Source of the DNA: Elgaria multicarinata webbii
Lineage: Eukaryota; Chordata; Lepidosauria; Squamata; Anguidae
Assembly: GCF_023053635.1 (NCBI RefSeq)
Contig: NC_086187.1
Coordinates: 28,310,501-28,374,500, forward strand
Reading direction: 5' to 3'
DNA length: 64,000 bases
Part shown: piece after piece, positions 1 to 10,824 of the stretch
How the letters are laid out: each line of letters opens with the position of its first letter
Numbering within the stretch: the stretch's first letter is position 1
Program-made: the position numbers and the translations under genes
The notes under the pieces: model-generated
What the model was told of the DNA's origin: nothing
What the model saw: only the letters and a program-made list of their open reading frames with translations
The model's database searches: none

Positions 1-104
1 CCGTGCCCCCTTCTCTTTGGTTCATCAGCCCCATTTGAACCAGGAAGCATCCATGACTACTTCTCCATCTCCAAAGCCAAACATTTCATTTTAGACGATG
101 GGAC

Positions 105-450
105 AAGGCCTGGCACTTGCTGAAGAGTCACACACAGGCAGGGGCCTACTGACAAGAGTCCCCTGGAGTTGCTCCACCTCTTCCCCTTCACCTTTTCACC
201 TGCCTCTTGCTCTGGCCCAGACAAAAGTGGTGGTGGTGGTGGTGATGGTAGTGTGAAAGAGGAGCACAAGATGCCACTGCCCACTTGCTCACTGACTCTT
301 TGCCTGGCAAGAAAGCAAATGGGCACCATGACAAGAAAGAGGAGGAGGAGGTGCAATAGCAGCTGGCGACAACGGTGTTGACCCATGGAAAGTGTCTTGC
401 TCAAGGGCCCTCACTGTCTATCACAACGGGACCCACCCTTGGAGATCTGG
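105..450 (+). repeat. Unnamed dispersed repeat family X, copy A
   Basis: This shares order and wording with three other stretches in the window: a 'ctactgacaagagtcc' segment, a 'cacctgcctcttgctctggcccag' type segment, a GGT/GAG-rich run, 'ctctttgcctggcaagaaag' and a closing 'aagggccctcac'. All four copies are on the plus strand, and each gives a similar Leu-rich pseudo-frame on the minus strand. I cannot assign it to a known family. Confidence 0.6.
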
Positions 451-1267
451 GTCATTTCTGTCCCGCTGCTTCAGACGTGAACTCTGGATAATGGGAATGG
501 ACGTCATCTGCCAGGTCAAAAGGTGGCAACCCCCTTGCGTCAGCCATCTATGGTAGACTAGGATTCTTATCCCCATGTGGTGGTGGAGAGGGAGGGAGGG
601 AGGGAGGGCTAGATCAAAGGTGAGTTGTTTATCTGAGCACAGCTAGGGAGTTCATTGCAGAGGTGAGATTTTGCTTGCAAGAGAAATGTGTGTATTGGGC
701 ACAATTGTAGGCAAAAATGCATGTATCTTTTCACTTTTTTTAAAAAAAATCTCAGCATTCAGGAAGAACTAAACATAAGACTGGAAAAATGAAAAACAGA
801 GAGAATCCCACATTTGCAGATCCATCTCTCCCTCGGTTTTGCATTAACAACGTCCTACTATTGCAGTTCGAACTGCTCTTCGCTAAGAAGTGGCTTGGCA
901 ATGGGTTCAAGTCAGACACAAGAATGTCTTTCTTCATGCAACACACATAATTAACCTTTGGAATTCCCTACCACTGAGCCACAAGTTTAGAAGACTTTAA
1001 AAAACAGGATTACACAAACACATGGAGAGGACGATCAATCAACAGCTGTTCGTCTAGACAGATAGCACATGCTGAGGACAATAATGGGAGAATTGCCTTT
1101 ACGCTGTGCTTCTGGGTGTCTCGGCATAATGGACTTGCTTGTTCTTTACTCCAGGCCCACAGGACTATTTGTACATCGCACGACCACAGTACTTTCATAC
1201 CATGAAGTCTCCACTGCCAATTTCCCACCTATGAACAGCTACCCTGTACATTGTCTGCCATAATTTT

Positions 1268-1372
1268 CTCCTTTGCTGCATGTTGCCCTCTGATATTGGA
1301 GTACTGGCATCAGGACTAGTAGCCATTGATAGCCTTCTCTTTCAGAAATTTGACTACCTCCCTTTTAGCTCT
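1268..1372 (-). mobile_element. CR1 LINE 3' fragment, lineage B
   Basis: The stretch containing 'ggactagtagccattgatagcc' is the reverse complement of the CR1 lineage-B 3' region seen at 14.1 kb and 39.4 kb. It directly abuts the lineage-A CR1 tail at 1373. Confidence 0.6.
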
Positions 1373-2055
1373 ATCATAGAATCATAGAATAACAGAGTTG
1401 GAAGGGGCCTACAAGGCCATTGAGTCCAACCCCCTGCTCAATGCAGGAATCCACCCTGAAGCATCCCCGACAGATGCTTGTCCAGCTGCCTCTTGAAGAC
1501 CTCCAGTGTGGGAGAGCCCACAACCTCCCTAGGTAACTCATTCCATTGTCATACTGCTCTAACAGTCAGGAAGTTTTTCCTGATGTCCAGCTGGAATCTG
1601 GCTTCCTTTAACTTGAGCCCGTTATTCCGTGTCCTGCACTCTGGGAGGATCGAGAAGAGATCCTGGCCCTCCCCTGTATGACAACCTTGCAAGTATTTGA
1701 AGAGTGCTCTCATGTCTCCCCGCAATCTTCTCTTCTCCAGGCTCAACATGCCCAGTTCTTTCAGTCTCTCTTCATAGGGCTTTGTTTCCAGACCCCTGAT
1801 CATCCTGGTTGCCCTCCTCTGAACACTTGTCTGCATCCTTCTTGAATTGTGGTGCCCAGAACTGGACGCAATACTCTAGGTGAGGCCTAACCAGGGCCGA
1901 ATAGAGAGGAACCAGTACCTCACGTGATTTGGAAGCTATGCTTCTATTAACCCAAAATAGCATTGGCCTTTCTTGCAGCCATATCACACTGTTGGCTCAT
2001 ATTCAGCTTGTGATCTACAACAATTCCAAGGTCCTTTTCGTTTGTAGTATTGCTC
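1373..2055 (-). mobile_element. CR1 LINE, lineage A, 3' end with C-terminal reverse transcriptase remnant
   Basis: It begins with the inverted 3' tail 'atcatagaatcatagaat' and the typical 'gagttggaaggggcctac'. The minus strand encodes CR1 pieces such as [39 protein letters not shown] and [17 protein letters not shown]. The frame shifts around 1772-1836, and there are stops, so it is a dead 5'-truncated copy. CR1 is a non-LTR retrotransposon whose machinery copies RNA into DNA at the target. Confidence 0.92.
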
Positions 2056-2059
2056 GTAT

Positions 2060-2246
2060 GTTACTTCACTATCTAAGGCAGTAAGCCTATATACCCCAGT
2101 TGCTGGGGAATATGGGCAGGAGGGTGGTGTTGCACTTGTGTCCTGCTTGTGGGTTCCTGGTCGACAGCCGGTTGGCCACTGTGTGAACAGAATGCTGGAC
2201 TAGATGGACCCTTGCCTGATCCATCAGGGCTCTTCGGTTAGCTAAC
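2060..2246 (+). mobile_element. CR1 LINE 3' UTR fragment, lineage B
   Basis: The sequence 'cagttgctggggaatatggg', 'cggttggccactgtgtgaac' and 'atgctggactagatggaccc' is the lineage-B CR1 3' region. It occurs on the opposite strand to the lineage-A copy it touches. Confidence 0.8.
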
Positions 2247-2359
2247 TGGCAACTCAGTAGTTCAATCTGTGCCCTGGGGACATTCCATCAGTCCTCCGCC
2301 CATAATTCTATATCCCAATGGTGCAATCTTTAAAATCTCCCAGCATTTATCCATATATT

Positions 2360-2362
<3 letters not shown>

Positions 2363-2394
<32 letters not shown>
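2363..2394. repeat. (AC)16 microsatellite
   Basis: An uninterrupted AC dinucleotide run of 32 bases. The minus-strand open frame through it (CVCVCV) is an artefact. Confidence 0.98.
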
Positions 2395-2396
<2 letters not shown>

Positions 2397-2586
2397 TTAA
2401 TCGTCAGAGTCAAAGCAAGCTTTGGATAATATTTAGAACACTCAGTGTGGTCATAAGAGAGTTGAACAAAGTATAAAATGAAAGCAGAGAAGATTAGCAG
2501 CACCAGCAACAACATGGTTTATACCAAGTTCTGCTCCACCAGGAAACACAACAGATCAATGCAATATTGTTGCATTGCAATATTTA

Positions 2587-2674
2587 TTGTTTTATGTTGT
2601 ATGATTTTATCTGTATGCCGCCCTGCGATCCTAGCAATATAGGGTGGGATACAAATGTTTTAAATAAATAAATC
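2587..2674 (+). mobile_element. LINE/SINE 3' tail with TAAATAAATAAA end
   Basis: The segment 'tatgccgccctgcgatcc' followed by 'ggtgggatacaaatg' and a short AATA repeat is a common squamate retroelement 3' end. No coding part remains. Confidence 0.55.
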
Positions 2675-3081
2675 AATGCAATAAAAACAGAAGAAGAAGA
2701 AGAAGAAAAATGGGAGATAATCACAGGCGGCAGTCTTTGAAAGGTTGTGCAGCTCCTGACTGTGAAAGTTCCTGCTTCAGCTGGACTGAAGTGAAACTTC
2801 TCTCGACATGGGCTCAGCAGCTGGGCTGTTAAGGAAACCCTCCTGTCTCATGGCCATGCTACCAGCTCGGAGGTTAAAACCAAGCTGCCGTTGCACAAGG
2901 CATATGGGCAGATGGAGCTGTTGGTGGAGAGCAGAACGAGGAAATGGCGATGTGTTTGGTTAGTTAGACTAGGCCTGAGAGAATGCCGCATGTGTCCGCG
3001 AATACTCTGCGGAGGAGATGAGTGTGTGGCAGTCGCAGGGCTGGCTTCAAGGCAGAGGCGCAAAGCGCAGGCCCCTCAGGG

Positions 3082-3225
3082 AGGAAGGGCTGCAGCTCAG
3101 GGGTAGAAGGAAGGTGCTTGGCACACAGGAGCTCCCAGGCTCAATGCCCGCCAGCATCTCCAGGTAGGGGCAGCCAGTGTTGATAATATTCGGCTAGATG
3201 GACCAATAAACTGAGGCATCACCCC
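3082..3225 (+). mobile_element. tRNA-derived SINE (family 1)
   Basis: A degenerate A box (gcagctcaggggtagaa) and B box (ggctcaatgccc) are followed by the diagnostic 'gcatctccaggtagggg' body and 'ggctagatggaccaat'. It is a diverged copy of the SINE also seen at 26.57 kb, not a tRNA gene. Confidence 0.75.
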
Positions 3226-3329
3226 GATGACACACACACACCGTCCGAGAAGCTAAGGCTGGCCAAGTTATTTCGGACATTCCACACACACTAAACTCCC
3301 TGGCCCTAAAAATACAACAATAATAAATT

Positions 3330-3437
3330 AACAATCCTATACATGTTCACATGGGCTGGGGAAAGTCCTACAGCTCCCATCCTGGTAGTCATAGGGCTTT
3401 TTCCCCCTTATCTAACATGCATAGGATTGGACCCTAA
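3330..3437. repeat. Foldback element with 'caatcctatgcatg' ends
   Basis: 'acaatcctatacatgttcac' near 3332 is answered by the inverted 'aacatgcataggattggacc' near 3414. The arms meet around 'ctcccatcctggtagtcata'. It is a short non-autonomous palindromic element common in squamates. Confidence 0.6.
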
Positions 3438-3879
3438 ATAACTCACCCTTTGCTGCTCTTTCACATCACCCACATTCAGCTGCCTGAGGCAGCTGCCTCA
3501 CTCCGCCAGCCCAGGAAGCACGTAGCAGAGCGATGGGAAAATAGACACAGAGAGATCCTTACACACAACTAAACCTGCGTACCTGGGTCCCCACTTACAT
3601 GTGACTGTTGTGCACCTGAGAATCTTTCTCCCCTGTAAGCCTAGAGGCCATCAAGGAAGACTTTTTCATCCTGCCCCTTCCGATCCCATGTGCGAACTGC
3701 AGCCAAGAGTCCGTGCAAGCACTCTCTCAAAGAACCAACCATGAGTGGACAGCATCACCCTTGCTGCCTCTTGAGCACTTTCTCCATTCAAAATATGGCC
3801 CTGTTGAGAAAGTTATTTGCCAAGCCTGTTTCTACTTCCATTCTTTCTCCACTCACACAAATCACTGCATTGGCCATCA

Positions 3880-4166
3880 TTGATCCTGGACCTCCCAGAG
3901 TGCAGGAAACGGAATAACGGGCTCAAGAGACAGGAAGCCAGATTCCAGCTAGACATCAGGAAAAACTTCCTGACTGTTAGAGCAGTACGACAATGGAACC
4001 AATGACCTAGAGAGGTGGTGGGCTCTCCCACACTAGAGGCCTTCAAGAGGCAGCTGGACAACCACCTGTCAGGGATGCTTTAGGGTGGATTCCTGCATTG
4101 AGCAGGGGGTTGGACTGGATGGCCTTGTAGGTCCCTTCCAACTCTGCTATCTATGATTCTATGACT
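3880..4166 (+). mobile_element. CR1 LINE, lineage A, 3' end
   Basis: The plus strand encodes the CR1 C-terminal block ([21 protein letters not shown]) and ends with 'ctatctatgattctatgac'. It is the reverse orientation of the copy at 1.4 kb and is 5'-truncated, as most CR1 copies are. Confidence 0.9.
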
Positions 4167-6044
4167 TCCCATGCAAAGGAGGTCACTGTATGGCCAACCT
4201 AGAACCATGCCGCAGTTGTTATTATTATCATTATTATTATTTCAAAGAAATGGTTTGAAACCTTGCTTGTTCGTTAGACTTGGTCAATTACATTAGCAAA
4301 AGACAGGGAGAAAGAAAGAAAGATGAACTATTAAACTGTCAGTTCCAATTAAAGCCAGCATGTGCTCGAGCACTGTTAATGGATGACAAAGTGAGGAAGG
4401 AAAACGTGTTTGACAGAGACAATATGCGTTGCCCTTCTGTTTCGTTCACACAAGCACATCAGTAAGAAGTAGGTACGGTCCTTGTGGAGCTCAGGCGACC
4501 TGCACCATTTGGAGGCTATTTCATTGGGCTATTGCAATATTTAGAAATCACATGGGGCGCTTTTGCAGGGAATCAAACATACCCCTCAGAGGAAGCATCC
4601 AGTAATATCGGCAGAGACCCTGTATAGATAGGAGTTTGTTGCAGGCTGAGATTGCTAAATAAGGCCAGGCCCCTTTAGCATACAAAGTCTCAGTCATTGT
4701 GGGCGTGGGGCCAACCAGCCTAAATGCAGGCACCCTCTTATTTAAACATCTGCTCGTTGTTGGAGCAACATACAGACAACCCTGTCTGGCTTGCAGGTCC
4801 AGCATGACAGGAAGCTTTCTGTGGTGCTGATCTCTTCCCATCTTGCTTACATGAGAAACTAGAACTAACCTGAACCCTTTCAACATATGGTTAATAGCAG
4901 ATACCTGCAAACCAGGCTACTGTGCTGGCCATCAGCAGAACCCGGAGCCTGAAATGCTACGCTCCTAAGTGGAGCTTCTCCATACAGAGGTAGTATACCT
5001 CCAAGGGTGCTACAAGCAGCAGGGGAAGGCTTGTGCATGCCTAGAGAGTTAATATTGGGCATGAGAGATCTCGCTCTAATCCAAATGAGCATTTTGTATG
5101 TTGCCCCACGCACTTGACTGAACCTCAAATGCACCATCCCTGTTGCCAATTGCTTGGAAGTGAAGAGGTGCAGATGAGGCAGAGATGTGTGAAGACCACT
5201 GAGAGATGCTTCTGACACCCTTTAAGTATTCCCGTTGCGGTGTTATGTCATTAGCCATTATTGACAATATCCTAGTCAATGCTAATACATTTGCCCATCT
5301 GTGCTGTGATTCTATGCTTGCAATGAAACCGAGATACTGTTTGGGGTTGTGGAGTAAAACACCCAGAGAGAGAGACAGAGAGAGAGAGAGACCCCCAACC
5401 TGTGTGTATCAATGATCCATAGGGATGCAAACCAATTCTTGTCACCAATACCAAAAAGACATCTATAGCCCAGTAAAGGCATAAGGAGACGTGGGAGAGG
5501 CGGTGAGGAGAGGTGAGGAGAGGAGAAACTGAGCTATTTTTATTTTTCTAATATCTGGTTTGTTTTGGGTAGACTCAGCCGCTGTTGCGAAACAGTCTCG
5601 GGGTTTGATGTGCTGAGAAATTATTTGCTGAAAAGCTAATAAGTGGCTCTCGAGTCAGCAAACGACTCACTGAATTATCATCAACTCTTTACATAAGTGA
5701 CAAACAAGATTGCTTCAAAAGCTCTCCGGCGCCAGCCAGGATCATCGAGGCAAAACGCAAGAAAAATTGCAGGCGGCAGGGATTGCGACGGAGGCCCACG
5801 CGTCTCGCAAGGGAACTTTGCATTTGCAACTCCATTTGATGCCAGCTGGAGTGAAGGAGAAGCAGAAGCTGTCCCATGCAGACACACAGGCATGCAGTGC
5901 GCTCAGCTCCCCGATCCTTCTCCGTACCCCACCGTCAATACCCATCTTAAAACTCCAACTGCACAGGCATCCTCAACTGCAACATCCAGTCAGCCTTGTC
6001 TTCTTCCTCTTACTTCCCCACATACCACCATACTGCTTTGGTAA

Positions 6045-6165
6045 CATGTTGCCTGATGAAGAGACCTGGAGATCCCAAAGGCTTGCACACTTCTTGTAAT
6101 CTAATAAATGCATTACACTATTTGGTTTTGGATTATTATTATTTTCCTTTATGGCCAACACCACT
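6045..6165 (+). repeat. Interspersed repeat 3' fragment ('cctgatgaagagacctgga')
   Basis: The pattern 'gcctgatgaagagacctgg', 'caaaggcttgcac' and 'ctaataaatgcatt' resembles the 3' part of a common amniote interspersed repeat. I cannot name the family. Confidence 0.4.
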
Positions 6166-6199
6166 GCCTTTGTGCGTGTGTGTTCTATTGGTTTACATT

Positions 6200-6262
6200 A
6201 TTATTATTTTATATTTTTTATTTCTATATGTCCCAATAGCTAAAGCTATGACATTTTGCAGC
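6200..6262 (-). mobile_element. L2-like LINE tail fragment (type 1), diverged
   Basis: 'tatatgtcccaatagctaaagct' is a worn form of the inverted tail 'ataccgcccaatagctgaagct' seen at 44.2 kb and 48.9 kb. Confidence 0.45.
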
Positions 6263-6390
6263 AGGACGGAGCAATTGGCAATCCCCAAGCCCCATCCAGC
6301 CCCCAAAACAAGTTCATCCAGCCCCTTGATTTTGTAGTCATGGTGTAGCAATAGATTTGCCCACAATTTCATCTGTAAGGTAAGAGATGG

Positions 6391-6616
6391 GAATGATACA
6401 ATCCTAGAGTTGACAGGGCCCACTGAGGTCATTGAGTCCAACCCCCTGCTCAGTGCAGGAACCCAGTTTGAATCATCCCAGACAGGTGGCTGTCCAGACT
6501 CTCCTTGGAGACCTCCACCAACAGAGAGCCCAACTCCTCCCTAAGTAGCTGGTTCCGCTATCTGACTGTTAGTTTTTTCTGAACTTCAACCAGAACCTGC
6601 CTTCCTCTAGTGGCAA
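6391..6616 (-). mobile_element. CR1 LINE, lineage A, diverged 3' end
   Basis: 'cattgagtccaaccccctgctc' and 'gcaggaacccagtttgaatcatcc' match the inverted lineage-A 3' region. The level of change suggests an older insertion than the copies at 1.4 and 32.7 kb. Confidence 0.75.
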
Positions 6617-7119
6617 GAAATGCAGAGATTCCACACTTCACTGTTAACAGCTCTGTGTTTGATCCTGAAGTCAATTGGCATATTTATATGAAACACCACG
6701 CCCATGAGCCTTCGCATCTGTGAAACCTTTAACAATGAATGGCAACAATTATGTGGACCATGGCCATTTGGTTTGTGCAGAAAATGTATGGCTGGGGCCT
6801 CAGGCTACAGTCTGAAGGATATAAAGTCCCCCCCCCCCCCGACCCCCAAAAATCAGAAGTTGGATATTCCTGCACTAGAGAGTAATACAATAACAACCAA
6901 AGCAGATGCCTCTTCCAGGACACTTCCATTCAGCCTTGAGAAACCAAGGCATGGAAGGGAGAGGACAAGTAACAACAGGGTGAAAGCAAGTGAGCACAGT
7001 TTCAAGTCTCTTAGGTTTGTTTGCGATGATTCTACAGATTTATAGAGCAGCAAAAGCTAGCAAAAATACTCATTGAAACAACTTTCTGGTCTGGGAAGAT
7101 GGAGCTAATTTCACTACTT

Positions 7120-7152
7120 TTGTGATGATGATGATGATGATGATGATGATGG
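7120..7152. repeat. (GAT)n microsatellite
   Basis: Eleven uninterrupted GAT/ATG units in the GRIN2A intron. Confidence 0.97.
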
Positions 7153-7884
7153 GATCTTAATCTAACATATCTAGAGGGCAACTGGGGAACACCAGAAAAG
7201 ACAAATGCATGGAGTAGAAGTCCATGAATGGTCTTTTGACGTACCTAGTAGTTGACTAGAACCTTCACGTTCAGAGGCAGAATATCAGTGAGTTCCAAAT
7301 GTTGGGGACAAACATGACTAGCCACTGTAGGAGACACAAGAATGGATCCCAGCCCAGGATCCATCTACTTCATCATTCCAAAAAGACTCGCCACAATTTC
7401 GCCTCCAAGTATCCACAGCATCTGGTTCTCACTCATCCTCCTCCAATTCTTTTTGCCATTCTTTAGAGCCACCTACGCTGGTGACCATCATCACATCTTG
7501 TGGTAGTGACCTTTTTATGTCGGCTTTGAGAACTTCCATGGGTTTGCTTTGCATGCTGACAAACCCAGGCCTTAGACTCATCCCCGTGAGTCCATAACAT
7601 TCTGTTTAGCAATGTCTTCCATTGCCATGGACACCTGGAAATCCATTCAAGCTCATCACACCCTTGGGGCTGTCCCAGTTTCTAGTCTCCACTGATTAAT
7701 ATCACCACTTTTTCATTTTATGTTTTTGTTTGTCTAAACTGCAAAGCCCTGTACCCAACCCATTGAACTCATACAGAGACACAACTGTCCAACGCCAATA
7801 TCAACACTGACATGATTTAATATAATGCCAACAAAGTACCTGATGCCCAGCCATGGTTTCCTTGGAAGACGTGCACCATTGGAA

Positions 7885-8055
7885 TAAATCTAAATTACAC
7901 ATTGCATATCAGTTTTATGGTCATTGTTCCCCCAAAGGATTATGGGAGTTGTACCTGGGGGAGGGTTGCTGCAACACAACTACAGTCCCAGGATTCCCTG
8001 GGGAAATGGAATGACCCTTAATCCGACATAAATCCGTAGTGCAGATAAGCCCTGT
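7885..8055. repeat. Foldback element with 'aggattatgggagttgta' arms
   Basis: 'ccaaaggattatgggagttgtac' near 7933 is the inverse of 'ctacagtcccaggattccctggg' near 7981. It ends with 'aaatccgtagtgcagataagccc'. This resembles the hAT-like palindromic elements common in reptile genomes. Confidence 0.55.
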
Positions 8056-8494
8056 TCAACAAAACACATTTCAAAGTCAAAAGTAAGAGGTCCTCTCACA
8101 CCCATATCAGGAAAATGCTGGCCTAGAAAGCCTCTTTACATCAAGAAACATAAGTATACATGGCTGAGTGAAAGCCCAGACTCTCCCAATTGTCACCTGA
8201 TTCAGAGATCTGTTCTTGTGAGTATATTGGTGTCTTTGACCCAGAAGACCTTGCAATATTGTAACAATTAGGAATGCCGTTCAAAAGGAATATCATTCCT
8301 TGGATGATGGGGAAATCCAAGGAGAGGCACATGGAATAGCCTGGCACTGGTTCTGCCAGTGGATTTTGGTACTGGCAACGAGAGAGAAGGCACAGTAACA
8401 AAACCACAGGTCTAATCCTTCAGCTACATATTTACCCCAAAGACACTGCAACGACAGCTGAGGAAGCCAAGAACAACCCACTAAGACAAACCTC

Positions 8495-8612
8495 CTTGAC
8501 CTGGTACCCTCCTGGAGTGTTGGACTACAATTCCCATCATGCCCCAACCAGAATGTTGGCTGGGAGTAATAAAGTTGCAGTCCAACACAGCTGGAGGGCA
8601 CCAGGTTGGGGA
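8495..8612. repeat. Foldback element family P, copy 1, next to the GRIN2A exon
   Basis: The arms 'cctggtaccctcctggagtgt' and the inverted 'agctggagggcaccaggttg' enclose 'ggactacaattcccatcat' and 'gttgcagtccaacac'. It ends about 60 bases from the GRIN2A splice donor. Other copies are at 14.44, 20.07, 40.2 and 60.43 kb. Confidence 0.75.
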
Positions 8613-8671
8613 GACTTGCGCCAAGCAGCTGTCCACTGCCAACTTCAGATAAAAATGCCCTTTCCTCCTAC

Positions 8672-9091
8672 CTTGTCTGCCATGATCATGGAAGAGCCAC
8701 CATGGATCCCCAAGATCGGAATAAAGGTCTGCGACGAAATAAAATCCAAAATTTGAGCGATGGCCTCCTGGTCGGTGTCGTCTCCAAAAACCACCCCGTG
8801 GATCTTGGTGCCCGACATCAAGTCGCAGACGTTGGTGATAATGCTTTTGGGGTCGGTCTGGTTGACCAGGAGGGGCACCACGTTGACATCAAGGGCGAGG
8901 TTGCCCGACATATCCCTGGTCCAAAGCGCTCGGACGTCCCTTTCCGTGACGTACTGGGTCCTCCCCAGAATGACGGCAATGTTCAGGATGGGGTAGCTTT
9001 TCTCTGCCCCACGGACCAGGGCCAACTCCGCCAGAAGAGCTTGGAGCACCAGGAGATTCCAGCAAACTCGTGCCATCTTGACCAGCTCCAT
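8672..9091 (-). CDS. GRIN2A: GRIN2A first coding exon (GluN2A signal peptide and start of amino-terminal domain)
   Basis: This exon encodes the N-terminus of the GluN2A subunit of the NMDA-type glutamate receptor, a postsynaptic ligand-gated cation channel. The 140 codons hold a hydrophobic signal peptide (about residues 6-28) and the first lobe of the LIVBP-like amino-terminal domain. Diagnostic stretches are [60 protein letters not shown] and [13 protein letters not shown]; they fit GluN2A better than GluN2B, 2C or 2D. Cys89 matches the human disulfide Cys87, and the NQT glycosylation sequon is kept. The exon ends at a consensus donor (AAG|GTAGGA, intron from 8671), at the same residue as human K138. 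A splice acceptor (ttccgcag) ends at 9095, so the exon probably runs 8672-9094. Two in-frame ATGs exist, at 9091 and 9076. The second aligns with the human start; the first adds MELVK and has a strong Kozak context. The position equivalent to zinc ligand His44 is Gln46. Confidence 0.96.
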
Positions 9092-9094
9092 GCC

Positions 9095-10690
9095 CTGCGG
9101 AAGAGGTCACATCACACAAAAGGTCAGGCTAAGCAGCCACATCCTCCTACCCCCGGCGGCGGGAAGCAAAGCCATTCCCGGCAAAGGAGCATCTTTGTCC
9201 TGCCAGCCGATTCCTCCTCAGGGGTCTTAAAGTTGAACTTCAGCCTGACTTAACCCAACTCTGAACTCTCATAAAGCTGCAACCATGCTTGGATGTTGGA
9301 ACGGGCGCTCCTTCACTTTGCTCATGGAGTTCCCTAAAACACACACGCACAGACAGAGATGAAACGGAGGAGAAATGGGGAGCGCCTCCACCCACCTTTG
9401 AGAAAATCAGATTGCTGAGGGCTCTCTGGAGGAACCCAGCACCCCAGGCCTGCCTCCCGCCACTGGCAAAGCAGCCGCACTCCGCAAGCCCCCTCCCCTT
9501 CCTTTCCCTTTTCCCCTCCCTTTGCATCTTCTGTCCAGAAAACGATATTTTATTCCAAGGCTCATTTCAAGCCGGCTGGCCGGCTGCTCACACAGAACCG
9601 GCTGCATATCTGGAACAGATCCAGCCACGCATTTAACCTAACCTATTGCTTGCTCCCCACCCCCAGACCTCCTCCGCTGCCTCCTCTCCGCAACCACTTG
9701 GGCATCTCAAGGCATTCGCCTGTCCTTGGCATGTGTGCTGCAGGGCATCGCTTGTGGGTCTCTTAGCTCCTGTGTCTTTACTCACAGCAATTTGAGGGAG
9801 GGAGGCAGATAGGCAGACAGATAGACAGGGGATAATACAGGAGGCGGTGTCAATGACTTATTGCCAATTCTCTTTGCTTGGTGGGGTTAAGTTCTTGGAC
9901 ACCCCCCAGGTGTGTGTGTGTGTGTGTTGTGCCCACCTTTTGATGGGGTTTTCATCCAAGCGGGCTTATGGGCAGGTGGATGGAGACCCCCCACCCCAGC
10001 CCCAGCCCCACTCTGCCATTCCTAGTTGCAGAGAGTGCTGTCAAAGGGGGCGCTACCTTTTCCTGCTCTGCGGCATTCTCCCCACCCCACCCGCCGCCCA
10101 CCCTCTGCGATCGTGCCCACCGCCAACCTAATGACCACCCCGTCCTTCTGCATCAGCGGCAACACGAGACTCGTAAGGAGATCTCCGCAGCTTTGAGGTG
10201 GGCACGAGAGAGGGTCCAAGAGAGGGTCCAGGGCTCCTTGCATGCCCCCTCCCCTCCTCTCTCTCTCTCTCTCAATCTTCTCCCAGGCTTCATTTGGATT
10301 CAAACTCAGCTGTTGTCTGTTGCAGGGCAGATATTGTTATTATTCCCCTTCACTACTGCAGTCGGATCAGGCAGGAGGCAAAAAGCAGTGCAGCATGGGG
10401 GTGGGGGGCGGGGGGGTTATAGTAAACCGAACCAGCTTCTTTCTGCACCTTTTAACCTGCTTCATTTCGAAGCATTTACGATTGGAAATATTCCCCCCCC
10501 CCCTGTTCTAAAAACACACACACACAAATGCACCACTCTGGGAGAAGGGGGGCGGGGGACTGTTTGCACCAATTAGAGAGGATCCAGGCGTGCACAAGGC
10601 ACGCAGGCACACACACACACACACGCACGCACACACTGCGAAATCCTGCAACGCTCGCCTTTACTACGTAGAAGTGGGGGGATACTAAGC
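9095..10690 (-). other. GRIN2A 5' intron or upstream sequence, no exon identified
   Basis: This lies between the splice acceptor of the first coding exon and the CpG-rich block. It is moderately GC-rich and has short simple repeats: a GGCAGATA-type run near 9793-9830, (GT)n at 9911-9927, and (CA)n at 10507-10526 and 10609-10634. I see no coding potential beyond chance open frames. It is probably the intron that separates the 5' UTR exon(s) from the coding exon. Confidence 0.5.
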
Positions 10691-10765
10691 TGCTCGCTCC
10701 ATTCATGGGGCGGAAGGAAAGCAAGGCCAAGGGCGCCTCCTGGCGGCTACTACCATCGCTCGCCA

Positions 10766-10824
10766 GGGCTGCTCCCCCTCCTCCCCCTCCTCCTCCCCCC
10801 CTCCTCCTCCTCCTCCTCCTCCTT
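10766..10824. repeat. (TCC)n-rich tract in the CpG block
   Basis: A CT-rich imperfect TCC run at the edge of the GRIN2A CpG block, purine-rich on the transcribed RNA strand. Confidence 0.9.

Larger units (their letters stand above)
1..8671 (-). other. GRIN2A: GRIN2A intron following the first coding exon
   Basis: All sequence left of the donor at 8671 is intronic for GRIN2A. No further GluN2A exon is visible, as expected because this intron is very long in other vertebrates. It holds CR1 and LINE fragments, foldback elements, a SINE and simple repeats, listed separately. The stretches 471-1267, 2675-3084, 3436-3879, 4242-6044, 6617-7884 and 8056-8494 show no repeat or gene that I recognise. 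The 4.2-6.0 kb part is unusually repeat-poor and could hold conserved non-coding DNA. Confidence 0.85.

Noticed and set aside
4548-4910. 120-codon open frame on the minus strand inside the GRIN2A intron
   Set aside because: No family resemblance, no splice context that I trust, and overlapping frames of similar length nearby. It may be chance in repeat-poor DNA.
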